A stretch of 64,000 nucleotides of DNA, taken from UBA7672 sp044224605 (GTDB lineage: Bacteria; Pseudomonadota; Alphaproteobacteria; Caulobacterales; Hyphomonadaceae). The notes beneath the pieces were generated by a model. That model was not told where the DNA came from. It was given only the letters and a program-made list of their open reading frames with translations, and searched no databases. The stretch is taken from NCBI GenBank assembly GCA_044224605.1, contig JBGAKC010000008.1, forward strand, positions 1 through 64,000. The letters are read 5' to 3'. Positions 25,154 through 33,526 of the stretch are shown here, piece by piece. The translations under genes and the position numbers were made by a program. Each line of letters starts with the position of its first letter. Within the stretch, counting starts at the first letter, position 1.

Positions 25154-26425
25154 ATGCGCGCTGTTCTGCTGGCCACCGCTGCCGCCGCGGGACTGGGGGC
25201 GTGCGCGTCGAACCCGTCGGGGCCGACGGGCCCCGCGCCGATCGATTTCCGTGGATCCTCGCCACGCGTGCCGGGGACATATGCGCCCGCGCCTGCCGTG
25301 CAGCAGCCGCAGGCCGTTGCGCCGATCGCGCCGCCGCAGGCGATGGTTGCGCCGTCCGACGTGGTGGTGAAGCGCGTGGTCGATGTCGGCGTGTCGCCGA
25401 CAGGGACGAGCGCGATCGAGGAAGCCAAGGCGATGCAGCCGCAGGCCGGGATACGGCCGGGCGGCAAGCTGAGGCAGGCGCGGGACAACCCGTCGGCGCG
25501 CGCCATCGAGGTGCAGCCAAAGGATACGCTGTACGATATTTCGCGCCGGTATTCGGTGAACATGCGGGCGCTGATCGAGACCAACGCGCTGGAGCCGCCC
25601 TATGCGCTGAGTGCTGGCGACACGGTGTTCCTGCCGCCGCCGAATGTACACGTGGTCGAGAAGGGGGAGACGCTCTACTCGGTTTCGCGGCGTTACAATG
25701 TGGATACGCGTTCGCTGGCGCTGTTGAACGAGATGCAGCGGCCTTGGACGGTCTATCCGGGCGATGAGCTGGTGCTGCCGCCGCTGGCGCGCGAGCAGCA
25801 GCGCGAGGCGGTGAAGCCGCTGGCGCCGGTGGTCGTTGCGAAGGCTGCGCCGCCGCCGGTTCAGCTTGCCAAGGCGCCAGATGTGAAGGCGCCGGTCGTG
25901 GTTCCGGTTGATGAAAAGCCGATCTCGCTGACTGCGGGGACGGATGCGACGAGTGCGGTGAAGGCCGAGCCCAAGCCGCCGGTCGTGCGGGCTGCTGCCT
26001 CCCCACCGGCAGCGCCTAAGTATACAACGCCAGCTGGCGGCCGCGACTTCATCTGGCCGGTGTCGGGCGAGGTGCTGAAGGGCTATGGGCCGGGCGCTGA
26101 CGGCGGCCGCAATGACGGTGTGAACATCTCAGCGACCAAGGGCGCGGAAGTACGGGCGGCTGCAGGCGGCGAGGTGGTTTACGCGGGCAACGAGCTTGCC
26201 GGGTTCGGCAATCTTGTGCTGATCCGCCATCCTGGCGGCTGGGTCACGGCCTATGCCCATTCCGACGCCCTGCTGGTGAAGGAGGGCGATCTGGTCAAGC
26301 AAGGCCAGCCGATAGCCTCGGCCGGCGCGACCGGGAACGCCTCCTCGCCACAGGTGCATTTCGAGCTGCGCAAAGGCAAGGAACCGGTCGATCCAACCCA
26401 GCACCTGCCGCCATTGACGGGGTAA
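25154..26425 (+). CDS. NlpD/DipM-like lipoprotein, two LysM and a degenerate LytM domain
   Basis: From ATG 25154 the protein has 423 residues with a signal peptide and lipobox LGAC (Cys17). Two LysM repeats follow, near residues 125-165 (TLYDISRRYSVN) and 172-218 (VVEKGETLYSVSRRYNVD), then a Pro-rich linker and a C-terminal M23/LytM domain. The zinc motifs are broken: the HxxxD position reads RNDGVN and the HxH position reads QVHFEL. So this is probably a non-catalytic amidase activator like NlpD or DipM, acting in daughter-cell separation. Order surE-pcm-nlpD supports this. An ATG at 25094 would spoil the signal peptide. Confidence 0.85.
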   Translation: MRAVLLATAAAAGLGACASNPSGPTGPAPIDFRGSSPRVPGTYAPAPAVQQPQAVAPIAPPQAMVAPSDVVVKRVVDVGVSPTGTSAIEEAKAMQPQAGIRPGGKLRQARDNPSARAIEVQPKDTLYDISRRYSVNMRALIETNALEPPYALSAGDTVFLPPPNVHVVEKGETLYSVSRRYNVDTRSLALLNEMQRPWTVYPGDELVLPPLAREQQREAVKPLAPVVVAKAAPPPVQLAKAPDVKAPVVVPVDEKPISLTAGTDATSAVKAEPKPPVVRAAASPPAAPKYTTPAGGRDFIWPVSGEVLKGYGPGADGGRNDGVNISATKGAEVRAAAGGEVVYAGNELAGFGNLVLIRHPGGWVTAYAHSDALLVKEGDLVKQGQPIASAGATGNASSPQVHFELRKGKEPVDPTQHLPPLTG

Positions 26426-26491
26426 CGGGCATTTCGCCTGTTGATGGCTGCCGGGCGCTGCAACTCGCGAAAACGCGAACATTTCCGCGCA

Positions 26492-26519
26492 TTGCCAAGG
26501 GACCCCCTCCCGATATAGT
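26492..26519 (+). promoter_or_regulatory. Sigma70-type promoter for yajC-secD
   Basis: TTGCCA (26492-26497) and TATAGT (26514-26519) are spaced 16 bp apart, 61 nt before the yajC start. GATATAG fits the alphaproteobacterial -10 pattern well. Confidence 0.65.
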
Positions 26520-26579
26520 CCCGCCGCCATAAGCTCCCCCTGTCCGGCGGGAGCGTTCAGAGATTCCCACGGAGAGCCG

Positions 26580-26954
26580 ATGTCGCCGATCCTCATGTTC
26601 TTCCAGCAGGCTGCAGCGCCTGCCGCGGCTGCGCCGGCTGCCGGCGGTGGAGCCGGGCCGGACCTGCTGCAGGCCCTGCTGCTGCCGATCGGCATGATCG
26701 TGATCTTCTACTTCCTGCTGATCCGTCCGCAGAACAACCGCATGAAGAAGCATCGCGAGATGCTGTCGCAGATGAAGAAGGGCGACACCGTCATCACCCA
26801 GGGCGGCATCATCGGCCGCATCTTCAAGATGGACGACAATGAAGTCACCATCGACACGGGCGAAGGCGGCAAGCTGCGCATCGTGCGCGCCATGATCGTC
26901 GAAGTGAAGAACCCGTCGGCCCCGGCGCCGGCGAACGACTCCAAGGCAAGCTGA
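26580..26954 (+). CDS. yajC: Preprotein translocase subunit YajC
   Basis: A 124-residue single-span membrane protein. It has an Ala/Gly-rich N-terminus, the helix LLPIGMIVIFYFLLIRPQ, and the conserved RPQNNRMKKHREMLSQMKKGDTV with the cytosolic small barrel (TQGGIIGRI, VTIDTG). YajC associates with SecDF. It is 6 nt ahead of secD. Confidence 0.94.
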   Translation: MSPILMFFQQAAAPAAAAPAAGGGAGPDLLQALLLPIGMIVIFYFLLIRPQNNRMKKHREMLSQMKKGDTVITQGGIIGRIFKMDDNEVTIDTGEGGKLRIVRAMIVEVKNPSAPAPANDSKAS

Positions 26955-26960
26955 TCGTCC

Positions 26961-28568
26961 ATGCTTCTGCGTTTTCCGCTCTGGAAAGTCGTACTCGTTC
27001 TCGGGACGCTGTTCATCGGCCTGCTCTGCGCTGCGCCGAACGTGCTGACCGAAGAACAGCGTGCGCAATATCTCGGCTGGCTGCCGGTCAAGCCGCTCAA
27101 CCTCGGTCTCGACCTGAAGGGCGGGGCTTCGATCCTGCTTGAGGTCGATCCGGTTGAGCTGCGGCAGAACGAGCTGCGTAACGTCAACAGGGCGGTGGGC
27201 GAGAAGTTGCGCGAGACGCCGTTGATCCCCGTGGTCAGCCGCAACCCCGAAGGCGACGCCATCGTGGTGAAGCTGCGCAACCCGGAAGATGCGCAGACAG
27301 CCATTGCGCGCCTGAAGCAACTGGCGAAGCCGCCAGCGGGCGCAATCGGGCAGACGGATTATTATGCGATCACGCAGCGCGCTGACGGCGCCATCGAACT
27401 GCGCTTCACCGAGCAGCATTTCCAGAAGCTTCAGAATGACGCGCTGGCGAGCTCTATTGAGGCCGTCCGGCGCCGCGCGGACAATTCGGGCCTCGTTGAA
27501 CCAAACATCCAGAAACAGGGCGACAGCCGCGTTCTGGTCGAGGTGCCGGGCCTGAATCCGGCACAGATGGATACGCTGATTGCCACGCTGACCAAAACTG
27601 GCGTGCTGACGTTCAACCTCGTCGATGTTGGCGCCAATCCCAGCGAATACACGGTCGGCGTTCCTCGCAACAACCGCGTCGCGCTGCCTGACGACAGCCA
27701 GGGTGGCCAGCCGCAGGTGATCTTTCTCGATCCGATCATCTCCGGCGCAGACCTTTCAGGCGCCAGTCAGTCATTCGACGAACGCAACCGGCCGAGCATC
27801 AACTTCCAGCTGCATCCGGCGGGCGCCAAGCGCTTCGGCGACACGACGCGCGATCATGTTGGAACGCCGTTCGCGATCGTGCTGGACAACCGCATCGTGT
27901 CGGCGCCGAACATCGAAAGCCCGATCACGGGCGGCAGCGGCCGTATCGTCGGCAACTTCACGATCGCGGAAGCCGAACAGACGGCTGTGGTGCTGCGTTC
28001 GGGTGCGCTGCCAGCCAAGCTGAAGGTGGCGGAGCGGCGCGTTGTCGATGCGAGCCTAGGGCAGGACTCGATCCGCGCGGGCGTGACGGCGTCGGTCGTG
28101 GGCGTGGGCCTCGTCGCCCTGTTTATGATCGCGGCCTACGGCCTGCTGGGCGTGTTCTCGGTCATCGCGCTGCTGCTCAACATGGTGCTGATGATCGGCG
28201 TGCTGTCGTTCTTCGGGGCGACGCTGACCCTGCCGGGTATCGCAGGCATCCTGCTGACCATGGGCATGGCCGTTGACTACAACGTGCTGATCTTCGAGCG
28301 GATACGCGAGGAGAAGCGGAACGGTCGATCAGTGATCACCTCGGTCGAGGCGGGCTACGAGCACGCGATGGCGACCATCATCGACGCCAACGTCACACAC
28401 GTTGTGGCGGCGCTGGTCATGTTCAACCTCGGTTCGGGACCCGTTCGCGGGTTCGCCCTGACCCTTGTAATCGGCGTCATCACGTCATTCTTCACGGCGG
28501 TTATCGTCGCCCGCTGGATCATGGCGGTGTGGCTGAAGGTATTCCGGCCGAAGTGGATTCCGATCTAG
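26961..28568 (+). CDS. secD: Protein translocase subunit SecD
   Basis: A 535-residue protein. First membrane helix at residues 8-27, LDLKGGASILLEVD, and the large periplasmic P1 region come first, then a C-terminal bundle of five helices from about residue 370 (SVVGVGLVALFMIAAYG to FFTAVIVARWIMAV). The D-rich MGMAVDYNVLIFERIREE segment is conserved. SecD with SecF uses the proton gradient to pull proteins through SecYEG. It is complete and not fused to SecF, and secF does not follow. Confidence 0.94.
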   Translation: MLLRFPLWKVVLVLGTLFIGLLCAAPNVLTEEQRAQYLGWLPVKPLNLGLDLKGGASILLEVDPVELRQNELRNVNRAVGEKLRETPLIPVVSRNPEGDAIVVKLRNPEDAQTAIARLKQLAKPPAGAIGQTDYYAITQRADGAIELRFTEQHFQKLQNDALASSIEAVRRRADNSGLVEPNIQKQGDSRVLVEVPGLNPAQMDTLIATLTKTGVLTFNLVDVGANPSEYTVGVPRNNRVALPDDSQGGQPQVIFLDPIISGADLSGASQSFDERNRPSINFQLHPAGAKRFGDTTRDHVGTPFAIVLDNRIVSAPNIESPITGGSGRIVGNFTIAEAEQTAVVLRSGALPAKLKVAERRVVDASLGQDSIRAGVTASVVGVGLVALFMIAAYGLLGVFSVIALLLNMVLMIGVLSFFGATLTLPGIAGILLTMGMAVDYNVLIFERIREEKRNGRSVITSVEAGYEHAMATIIDANVTHVVAALVMFNLGSGPVRGFALTLVIGVITSFFTAVIVARWIMAVWLKVFRPKWIPI

Positions 28569-28593
28569 GGAATTGGTGAACAAGCCGGGGTAA

Positions 28594-28612
28594 CCGGGCC
28601 GGTGCGGCCCGG
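28594..28612 (+). terminator. Hairpin after secD
   Basis: CCGGGCC and GGCCCGG flank a 5-nt loop in the 173-nt gap between secD and secE. There is no T run, so terminator function is uncertain. No tRNA-Trp, a frequent neighbour of secE, is present in this gap. Confidence 0.4.
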
Positions 28613-28741
28613 AAACCCCTTAAAATCCGGGATTCCCAGCCCAAATCCCTATCCACCGCTGACTGTTTGCCGCGTCCCACAAAACCCATGGACTGCAAGG
28701 CCCCTTTGGCTTAGACGGTCCCGCTCAAACCCCAGAATGTC

Positions 28742-28987
28742 ATGAAAACGCCAACCGGAACTTCCGAGACGACCTCCAACGCTCCGCCGAAAAAGCGGGT
28801 CGGACCGATCACGTTCCTGAAGCAGGTGCAGCAGGAAGCCCGCAAGGTGACCTGGACGACTTTCCGCGAGACGCAGGTCGCCTCCCTCATGGTCGTGATC
28901 ATGGTCGTTGTGGCGGCAATTTTCTTCTATGCCACGGACAACCTGGTGAAACTGGGCGTCTGGGGCGCGACGGGGATCCAGCACTGA
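28742..28987 (+). CDS. secE: Preprotein translocase subunit SecE
   Basis: An 81-residue small SecE: a polar N-terminus, the conserved FLKQVQQEARKVTWTTFRET amphipathic helix, and one transmembrane helix (ASLMVVIMVVVAAIFFYATD). It is the essential partner of SecY in the translocon. Its stop shares a base with the nusG start. Confidence 0.94.
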   Translation: MKTPTGTSETTSNAPPKKRVGPITFLKQVQQEARKVTWTTFRETQVASLMVVIMVVVAAIFFYATDNLVKLGVWGATGIQH

Positions 28988-29529
28988 TGGCTGACGCGCG
29001 CTGGTACATCGTCCACGCCTATTCGAACTTCGAGAAGAAGGTCGCCTCGACCATTCGCGAACAGGCGGACATGCAGGGTCTTAGCGACCTCATCGAGGAG
29101 ATCGAGGTCCCGACCGAGGAAGTCGTCGAGATCGTCCGCGGCCGCAAGCGCACGGTCGAGCGGCGGCACATGCCGGGCTACGTGCTCGTTAAGATGAAGA
29201 TGACGGACGAGGCTTACCACCTCGTCAAGAACACGCCAAAGGTCACCGGCTTCCTGGGCGCTGAGGGCGGCAAGAAGCCCTTGCCGGTGCCGCAGGCGGA
29301 AGTGGACCGCATCCTTGGCAAGGTCGAGTCCGGCACGATCGAGCGTGCTCGTCCGAAGATGCAGTTCGAGATCGGCGAGAAGGTCAAGGTTACGGAAGGC
29401 CCGTTCGCCTCGTTCGAAGGCGCAGTGGACTCGATCGACGAGGTCACGGGCCGCCTGAAGGTTACTGTTTCGATTTTCGGCCGGGCCACCCCGGTCGATC
29501 TGGACTACGGTCAGGTCGAGAAGGTCTGA
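28987..29529 (+). CDS. nusG: Transcription termination/antitermination factor NusG
   Basis: A 180-residue NusG with the NGN domain (RWYIVHAYSNFEKKVASTI, then RHMPGYVLVKM) and the C-terminal KOW domain (EKVKVTEGPFASFEGAVDSID). It binds RNA polymerase beta' and links it to Rho or ribosomes. Standard secE-nusG-rplK order. Confidence 0.96.
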   Translation: MADARWYIVHAYSNFEKKVASTIREQADMQGLSDLIEEIEVPTEEVVEIVRGRKRTVERRHMPGYVLVKMKMTDEAYHLVKNTPKVTGFLGAEGGKKPLPVPQAEVDRILGKVESGTIERARPKMQFEIGEKVKVTEGPFASFEGAVDSIDEVTGRLKVTVSIFGRATPVDLDYGQVEKV

Positions 29530-29538
29530 TCGCAGACT

Positions 29539-29554
29539 GGGGTGCATGCACCCC
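29539..29554. promoter_or_regulatory. 16-bp perfect palindrome in the nusG-rplK spacer
   Basis: GGGGTGCATGCACCCC is perfectly self-complementary, 10 nt after the nusG stop and about 100 nt before rplK. In RNA it can pair with itself only with a tiny loop, so a DNA site or a dimeric RNA element is possible. Confidence 0.35.
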
Positions 29555-29655
29555 GCAAGCGCGTGGAAGGTTAGCCGCCGTACCACGCATTCCCAGGCTG
29601 GAGGGGTTCGGCATTCGCCGAAGTCTGAAGGTCGTTATTCGCTCGTGAGGGAAAC

Positions 29656-30087
29656 ATGGCGAAGAAACTACTCGGGAGCCTGAAGCTTCAGGTCCCGGCC
29701 GGAGCCGCTAACCCGTCTCCGCCAATCGGCCCCGCTCTCGGTCAGCGCGGCATCAACATCATGGAATTCTGCAAGGCGTTCAACGCACGCACCGCGCAGG
29801 AACAGAAGGGGACGCCCCTTCCCGTGGTGATTACGTATTACCAGGACAAGTCGTTCACCTTCGAGATCAAGACGCCGCCGGCGTCCTACCTGCTCAAGCA
29901 GGCTGCGAAGATCCAGTCCGGCTCGAAGACGCCGGGCCGTGACTCGGCGGGTACGGTCACGATGGACCAGTGCCGCGAGATCGCGAAGAAGAAGCTGAAA
30001 GACCTGAACACCAACGACATCGACCAGGGCGCGAAAATCATCGCCGGCTCTGCCCGTGCGATGGGCCTGCAAGTGACGGGGGCTTAA
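29656..30087 (+). CDS. rplK: 50S ribosomal protein L11
   Basis: A 143-residue L11 of the GTPase-associated centre. LKLQVPAGAANPSPPIGPALGQRG is the N-terminal domain with its Pro-rich loop (quoted motif key: PSPPIGPALG), and the C-terminal rRNA-binding part ends in KIIAGSARAMGLQV. Typical length. Confidence 0.97.
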   Translation: MAKKLLGSLKLQVPAGAANPSPPIGPALGQRGINIMEFCKAFNARTAQEQKGTPLPVVITYYQDKSFTFEIKTPPASYLLKQAAKIQSGSKTPGRDSAGTVTMDQCREIAKKKLKDLNTNDIDQGAKIIAGSARAMGLQVTGA

Positions 30088-30091
30088 TCAC

Positions 30092-30796
30092 ATGGCGCTC
30101 GGAAAACGTACGACTGCGATCCGCAAAAACGTCGACCCGACCAAGGTCTACAAGGTTGCTGACGCTGTGAAGATCGTGAAAGGCAACGCGAAAGCGAAGT
30201 TCGACGAGACGATCGAGATCGCCGTAAACCTCGGCATCGACCCCAAACAGGCGGACCAGAACGTCCGCGGCGTCGTCAGCCTGCCGGCCGGAACGGGCCG
30301 CACGGTGCGTGTCGCCGTGTTCGCGCGCGACAAGAAGGCGGAAGAGGCGAAAGCCGCTGGCGCCGACATCGTGGGCGCGGAAGACCTGTTCGAAACGGTC
30401 AATGGCGGCAAGGTCGACTTCGACCGCGTCATCGCCACGCCGGACATGATGGGTCTGGTCGGCCGTCTCGGTAAGGTGCTCGGCCCGAAGGGCATGATGC
30501 CGAACCCGAAAGTCGGCACGGTGACCCCGAACGTCGCGCAGGCTGTGAAGGATGCGAAGGGCGGCTCGGTCGAGTTCCGCGCCGAGAAGACCGGCATCAT
30601 CCAGGCCGGCGTCGGCAAGGCCTCGTTCACGGAAGCTGACATCGAGAGGAACGTCCGCGCGTTCGTGGGCGCTCTCGTGCGCGCGCGTCCGTCGGGCGCA
30701 AAAGGCACCTACGTCAAGAAGATCGCGATCTCCTCGACGATGGGCCCGGGCGTCTCGATCGACGTGACCGACATTGCGCAGACGCCGGCCCAGTAA
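30092..30796 (+). CDS. rplA: 50S ribosomal protein L1
   Basis: A 234-residue L1 that forms the mobile stalk near the E site. Landmarks are DETIEIAVNLGIDPK, RGVVSLPAGTG, and LGPKGMMPNPKVGTV. It is 4 nt after rplK, so translation of both is likely coupled and L1 may autoregulate the pair. A strong terminator follows. Confidence 0.97.
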   Translation: MALGKRTTAIRKNVDPTKVYKVADAVKIVKGNAKAKFDETIEIAVNLGIDPKQADQNVRGVVSLPAGTGRTVRVAVFARDKKAEEAKAAGADIVGAEDLFETVNGGKVDFDRVIATPDMMGLVGRLGKVLGPKGMMPNPKVGTVTPNVAQAVKDAKGGSVEFRAEKTGIIQAGVGKASFTEADIERNVRAFVGALVRARPSGAKGTYVKKIAISSTMGPGVSIDVTDIAQTPAQ

Positions 30797-30820
30797 GCCC
30801 GTCTGACGACTGAACATGCG

Positions 30821-30856
30821 AAGGCCGGCGGAGGCGATCCGCCGGCCTTTGTCATT
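30821..30856 (+). terminator. Rho-independent terminator after rplKA
   Basis: A perfect 12-bp stem (30821-30832 with 30838-30849) has a 5-nt loop and is followed by TTTGTCATTT. It ends the secE-nusG-rplKA unit and separates it from the PncC-like gene. Confidence 0.88.
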
Positions 30857-30902
30857 TCAGCGCGGCATGCGCACATTGGCTTGGCAAGAACGCGAGGCAG
30901 GC

Positions 30903-31409
30903 ATGCGCGATATCTACAAAATGGGCGAGCGCGCGGGGGCGTTGCTGAAGGCGCGCGGGGAGAAGATTGCGGTCGGCGAGACTTCGGCGGGCGGGTTGAT
31001 CTCGGCGAGCCTGCTCGCCGTGCCGGGCGCATCGGCCTATTTCGCAGGCGGGGCGATCACCTACTCGAAACGCTCGATCACCGGCCTTGCCGGCATCTCG
31101 GTCGACGAGATGCGGGCGAGGGGGATCCGCTCCAGCTCAGAGCCCTATGCCGAGATGCTGGCCGAAGCGATCCGCCAGCGGCATGGCGGGGTAACCTGGG
31201 GATTGTCGGAAACCGGCGCGGCGGGGCCCGGCGGCAATGTGTATGGCGATGCCTCGGGGCACACGTGCATGGCCGTGGCGGGGCCTGTGCGCGTCGTGCG
31301 GACGCTGGAAACCGGACTCGAGGACCGGGTCGAGAACATGTGGCTGTTTGCCGAGGCGACGCTGGCGCTACTGGTCGAGGTGCTGGAGGCGGCGCCGCGG
31401 CCGGCGTGA
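30903..31409 (+). CDS. CinA C-terminal / PncC-like nicotinamide-nucleotide amidase
   Basis: From ATG 30903 (GAGGC upstream) the protein has 168 residues and consists of the CinA C-terminal domain alone. GETSAGGLIS holds the conserved Ser; YFAGGAITYSKRS and SETGAAGPGGN are the other family blocks. Stand-alone forms deamidate nicotinamide mononucleotide (PncC) in pyridine-nucleotide recycling. An in-frame upstream start at 30816 would overlap the rplA terminator and is not used. Only 36 nt separate it from the TIR gene on the same strand. Confidence 0.82.
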   Translation: MRDIYKMGERAGALLKARGEKIAVGETSAGGLISASLLAVPGASAYFAGGAITYSKRSITGLAGISVDEMRARGIRSSSEPYAEMLAEAIRQRHGGVTWGLSETGAAGPGGNVYGDASGHTCMAVAGPVRVVRTLETGLEDRVENMWLFAEATLALLVEVLEAAPRPA

Positions 31410-31445
31410 CGGGCATCGCGCAGACGCAGGCCTTTTGCTTTCACC

Positions 31446-33131
31446 TTGTCGACGCGAGGTCTCGTCGGCTGTAGCATTTTGAAGATCGAACGGGGTCTGC
31501 ACCTGCCGGATATCTTCATCTCCTACAGCCGTAACGATCAGGACATCGCCCGGCGGTTTGCGGATGCTTTCCGCGCTGAGGCGCTGGATGTGTGGTGGGA
31601 CGTCGGTCTGCGCTCCGGTGAGGCCTATGACGAGGCGACGGAAGCCGCGCTGCGTGCGGCGAAGGCTGTCGTGGTGCTTTGGTCGCCGCGCTCGGTGGCC
31701 TCGCGGTGGGTGAAATCCGAGGCGACGCTGGCGGACAGGCTGGGCACTCTGGTTCCCTGCATGATCGAGGCGTGCGAGCGGCCGATCATGTTCGAGCTGA
31801 CGCAAACGGCCGACCTTAGTCACTGGCGCGGGGAGAGCGACGATCGTGCCTGGCTGGCCTTCGTGGCGGATGTGCGTCGCTTCTTGGAGGGTGGCGCGCC
31901 GCAGCCGCGACGGGAGCCGCCGGCGGGTGTGGTGCGCAATGAGCGGGGCGAACGGCCGTCGCTCGCGGTTCTGCCGCTGGCCAATCTGAGCAACGACGCC
32001 GAGCAGGCCTACTTCGCCGACGGGATGACGCAGGAGATCACGACGGCGCTCTCTCGCATCCGCTCGATCTTCGTGATCGCCTCGACCTCGACGCAGCAGA
32101 TGACCGGGAAAGTCGATGTGCAGGCCGTGGGGCGCCAGCTCGGCGTGCGCTACGTTTTGCAAGGGAGTGTGCGCAAGGCCGGCGGCACCATTCGCATCGC
32201 CGTGAACATGGTGGACGTGGCCGACGGCTCCCAGGTCTGCGCCGAACGGTATGACGGATCGGTGGACGGCATTTTCGAGCTGCAGGATCGCGTGGCGCTG
32301 AAAGTAGCCGGGAAGATCGAGCCTGCGGTGCTGGACGCCGAGATCCGGCGCGCGGAGCGGCGGCCGACGGCGGATGCAGGTTCATATGATCTCTACCTGC
32401 GCGCGATAGCGCTGCTGGATACCTTCGAGAAGGACAAGGTGCTCGCCTGCATTGAGCTGCTTGATCGCGCGATCGCACAGGACCCGAAGTATGCGCAGGC
32501 GATGGCCGTGGCGGCCTACGCCCATGGCCAGATCGTGGTTTCGCAATGGGCGCAGGACTTCGAGCAGCACAGGGCCATCGCGATTGATCTTGCGCAGCAG
32601 GCCGTGCGGCTGACGGCGGGAGACGATGCTGACGTTCTCTCATGGGTGGTGGGCGCATATCTCGCCCTGCAGGAGGATGCCGAAACGGCGCTGGCGCTAG
32701 CCAACCGCTGTATCGCGATCAATCCCGGCTCGGCGCAGGGATGGATGATGAGCGGATGGCTGCACATGTCGATCGGCGATCCGGACACCGCCATCACCCA
32801 TCTCGAGACCAGCATGCGGCTCGATCCCAATTCGACGGATCGCCGGTTTCATCTTGGCGGCATCGCCTTTTCCCGGTTCGCCAAGGGCGAGTTCGCTGAG
32901 GCGTCGCGACTGATCAAGGAAGTGATCCAGCTGGAGCCTGCCGTGTCGATGAACTACGCGCTGCTGGTTTCTGCGCAGGGCCATCTCGGGCAGGTCGAGG
33001 CCGCGCAGGCCTCGGCCGAACGCTACAAGGCGCTGAGCCATATCGACATGCGCGAGCGGCTGACCAATTTCCGCAAGCCTGAACACCGACAGCTCTATCG
33101 CGACGGACTGAAGCTTGCGGGTGTGAATTAG
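31446..33131 (+). CDS. TIR domain - TolB/FlgO-like domain - TPR protein
   Basis: Up to 561 residues. Residues about 20-150 form a TIR domain (PDIFISYSRND, then WWDVGLRSGEAYDEATEAAL with the acidic helix where TIR NADases keep their catalytic Glu, then VVVLWSPRSVASRW). Residues about 171-300 form the TolB/FlgO-like domain common in CadC-type proteins (SLAVLPLANLSND, YVLQGSVRKAGG). The rest is TPR helices (AIAQDPKYAQAMAVAAYAHG and CIAINPGSAQGWMMSGW). No membrane span is visible. No ATG precedes the TIR domain; the start may be TTG 31446, TTG 31479 or a CTG close to LPDIF. The 3' end overlaps the converging GFA gene by 4 nt. Confidence 0.8.
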   Translation: MSTRGLVGCSILKIERGLHLPDIFISYSRNDQDIARRFADAFRAEALDVWWDVGLRSGEAYDEATEAALRAAKAVVVLWSPRSVASRWVKSEATLADRLGTLVPCMIEACERPIMFELTQTADLSHWRGESDDRAWLAFVADVRRFLEGGAPQPRREPPAGVVRNERGERPSLAVLPLANLSNDAEQAYFADGMTQEITTALSRIRSIFVIASTSTQQMTGKVDVQAVGRQLGVRYVLQGSVRKAGGTIRIAVNMVDVADGSQVCAERYDGSVDGIFELQDRVALKVAGKIEPAVLDAEIRRAERRPTADAGSYDLYLRAIALLDTFEKDKVLACIELLDRAIAQDPKYAQAMAVAAYAHGQIVVSQWAQDFEQHRAIAIDLAQQAVRLTAGDDADVLSWVVGAYLALQEDAETALALANRCIAINPGSAQGWMMSGWLHMSIGDPDTAITHLETSMRLDPNSTDRRFHLGGIAFSRFAKGEFAEASRLIKEVIQLEPAVSMNYALLVSAQGHLGQVEAAQASAERYKALSHIDMRERLTNFRKPEHRQLYRDGLKLAGVN

Positions 33132-33526
33132 TCCGGGAAGCGATCGATTTCAGGCAGTTTGTACGTGGGATGCATCCAGCTCAGCCGTTCGGCGATCTGG
33201 ATGTGGATCTGCGGCGGCATCGCTTCGGGATCGTCGAGGGTGCAGGACTGGACCTCGATCTTGCCGGGCAGCATTTCCGAATTGGCGTAAGTGAGGCCGG
33301 CTCCACAGTCTCCGCAAAACTGGCGTTCGGAAACAGGCGACATGCGAAAGATCTTCGGCGCACCCTTCGTGACACGGAACTTGTCGGCGTCGTAGCCGGC
33401 CCAGGCCATTACGGGCGCGCCTGCGTTCTTTCTGCAGTCCGTGCAGTGGCAGAGGGCCACGTCGTTCGGCGGCCCCTCAAGTTCGTAGCGAACCGCACCG
33501 CAATGGCAACCACCTGCGTATGTCAT
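33128..33526 (-). CDS. GFA family (glutathione-dependent formaldehyde-activating-like) protein
   Basis: From ATG 33526 the protein has 132 residues with the zinc-binding pattern of the GFA/CENP-V family: GGCHCGAVRYE, CHCTDCRKN, and FCGDCGAGL. Many members have no proven formaldehyde role, so the function is open. The ATG is preferred over an in-frame start at 33577 because family members begin with this MxYxGGCHCG block. It converges on the TIR gene. Confidence 0.85.
   Translation of the reverse strand: MTYAGGCHCGAVRYELEGPPNDVALCHCTDCRKNAGAPVMAWAGYDADKFRVTKGAPKIFRMSPVSERQFCGDCGAGLTYANSEMLPGKIEVQSCTLDDPEAMPPQIHIQIAERLSWMHPTYKLPEIDRFPD

Noticed and set aside
28569..28741. tRNA-Trp ahead of secE
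   Set aside because: I looked for an acceptor stem, CCA anticodon loop and T-loop (GTTCGA); none is present.
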